Assembly: GCA_021154065.1 (NCBI GenBank)
Contig: JAJKJG010000112.1
Coordinates: 1-6,411, forward strand
Reading direction: 5' to 3'
Source of the DNA: Methylobacterium sp.
Lineage (GTDB): Bacteria; Pseudomonadota; Alphaproteobacteria; Rhizobiales; Beijerinckiaceae
Length of the DNA stretch: 6,411 bases
Part shown: piece by piece, positions 6,133 through 6,411 of the stretch
Layout: each line of letters begins with the position of its first letter
Position numbering within the stretch: the first letter of the stretch is position 1
Translations under genes and position numbers: made by a program
Notes under the pieces: generated by a model
What the model was told of the DNA's origin: nothing
What the model saw: only the letters and a program-made list of their open reading frames with translations
Databases searched by the model: none

Positions 6133-6411
6133 ATGACCAGAATAGGACAGCTTAACCGTAAAGGTTCCGACGTTGGCGAAGATTTCTTGCTACTTTGGAG
6201 AAGCTGCAAGCGCTATGCGGAAGCGATCCTTGAGAAAAGCGGCGTCGCGCGACGGCAGGACTCGCGCCGTTTCTCCTTGATTGATTTTGATCACGCCCAC
6301 GGCAGAGCTTTGCCCAACCCTGTGGATACGCCCGGCAAAGCTTTGAAGATCATCTTCATCAACGATGATTCGCGAATCAGAGATCCCGCAGCCGCGCGCC
6401 GCCGCGGCGAG
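6133..6411 (+). CDS. Possible partial unknown gene (open to window end)
   Basis: From ATG 6133 a frame stays open for 93 codons to the window edge (MTRIGQLNRKGSDVGEDFLLLWRSCKRYAEAI at its start). Counting by hand, GC at codon positions 1/2/3 is about 58/47/62 percent. That is the right order for a coding frame, but far weaker than the strong third-position bias of the neighbours. No good SD is present: GGGGCGG ends 2 bases before the ATG. I recognise no domain. The antisense frame (6190-6411, minus, ending ...ALAASPK-stop at 6190) is also open and nearly as plausible, as the C-terminus of a gene upstream of the transglycosylase. Either a transferred or fast-evolving gene, or chance openness in a control region, would explain this. 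Confidence 0.22.
   Translation, partial: MTRIGQLNRKGSDVGEDFLLLWRSCKRYAEAILEKSGVARRQDSRRFSLIDFDHAHGRALPNPVDTPGKALKIIFINDDSRIRDPAAARRRGE
6301..6314. repeat. Palindromic element, copy 1 (GGCAGAGCTTTGCC)
   Basis: An imperfect 14-bp palindrome: GGCA/TGCC arms around AGCT with one mismatched pair. Its first 12 bases match the element at 6334-6345 in 11 of 12 positions. The two copies start 33 bp apart, which is close to, but not exactly, three helical turns. Confidence 0.45.
6321..6329 (-). promoter_or_regulatory. DnaA-box-like 9-mer
   Basis: TGTGGATAC on the plus strand is GTATCCACA on the minus strand, 8 of 9 bases of the DnaA box TTATCCACA with only the first base differing. It lies between the two palindromic elements. 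A single box can occur by chance or within a coding frame, so DnaA binding is a possibility only. Confidence 0.3.
6334..6345. repeat. Palindromic element, copy 2 (GGCAAAGCTTTG)
   Basis: The second copy of the 6301 element, containing a perfect 10-bp palindrome CAAAGCTTTG (6336-6345). Confidence 0.45.
6366..6379. repeat. Perfect 14-bp palindrome TGATTCGCGAATCA
   Basis: All 14 bases are self-complementary. It includes GATTC (6367-6371) and GAATC (6374-6378), both GANTC sites, the target of the alphaproteobacterial cell-cycle methylase CcrM. About 0.4 such 14-mers are expected by chance in a window this size at even base composition. Confidence 0.5.

Larger units (their letters stand above)
6053..6411. 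other. Right-end region without a confident gene
   Basis: This stretch, upstream of the transglycosylase, is visibly less GC-rich than the rest from about 6130 on (for example TTGATTGATTTTGATCA at 6277-6293). It holds a TTAACCGT element (6152-6159; 7/8 to the CtrA half-site TTAACCAT), two GGCARAGCTTTG palindromic elements, a DnaA-box-like 9-mer and a 14-bp palindrome. I found no convincing sigma-70 promoter for the transglycosylase. Two frames remain open to the window edge, one per strand, and neither protein is recognised. Confidence 0.5.

Noticed and set aside
5066..6136. A long plus frame opposite the transglycosylase
   Set aside because: Antisense shadow of a GC-rich gene; the minus frame has the SLT catalytic and GLFQF motifs.

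Overview
The window reads as a high-GC alphaproteobacterial chromosome segment, most likely from the Hyphomicrobiales (Rhizobiales). Grounds are the very strong G/C third-position preference in all clear genes, the gene families present (a Tat-exported LivK-type binding protein, a GliT/TrxB-like flavoprotein, an SLT transglycosylase with a long N-terminal head), and weak TTGxxx-type promoters. The taxonomy is inference. No rRNA, tRNA, insertion sequence, integrase or CRISPR array is visible.

Left part (1-2906): the 5' part of a LivK-type ABC substrate-binding protein runs leftward off the window. Divergent from it, after a 127-bp gap, is a rightward series: a short-chain dehydrogenase/reductase, a small calcineurin-like metallophosphoesterase that starts at a TTG inside the SDR stop codon (TTGA overlap), and, 63 bp on, a thioredoxin-reductase-like FAD protein with a CPYC redox pair. 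The SDR and phosphoesterase look translationally coupled.

Middle (2919-4339): an aldo/keto reductase faces leftward, its end only 12 bp from the flavoprotein's end. Divergent from it, across a 158-bp gap, is an 83-residue unknown protein with two CxxC pairs.

Right part (4340-6411): a secreted 167-residue His/Gly/Tyr/Arg-rich protein with a clear SD site ends tail-to-tail, with a 7-bp overlap, against a leftward membrane-anchored or exported lytic transglycosylase (SLT domain). The last ~280 bp are less GC-rich than the rest. They carry a near-consensus DnaA box between two copies of a palindromic GGCARAGCTTTG element, then a perfect 14-bp palindrome. This end is open on both strands, so whether it codes is unresolved.

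Most genes are ordinary housekeeping or accessory enzymes. I see no convincing new multi-gene system. The points most worth a second look are the right-end palindrome/DnaA-box cluster, the His-then-Tyr-segregated secreted protein, the CxxC/CxxC small protein, and the flavoprotein's missing NADPH signature.
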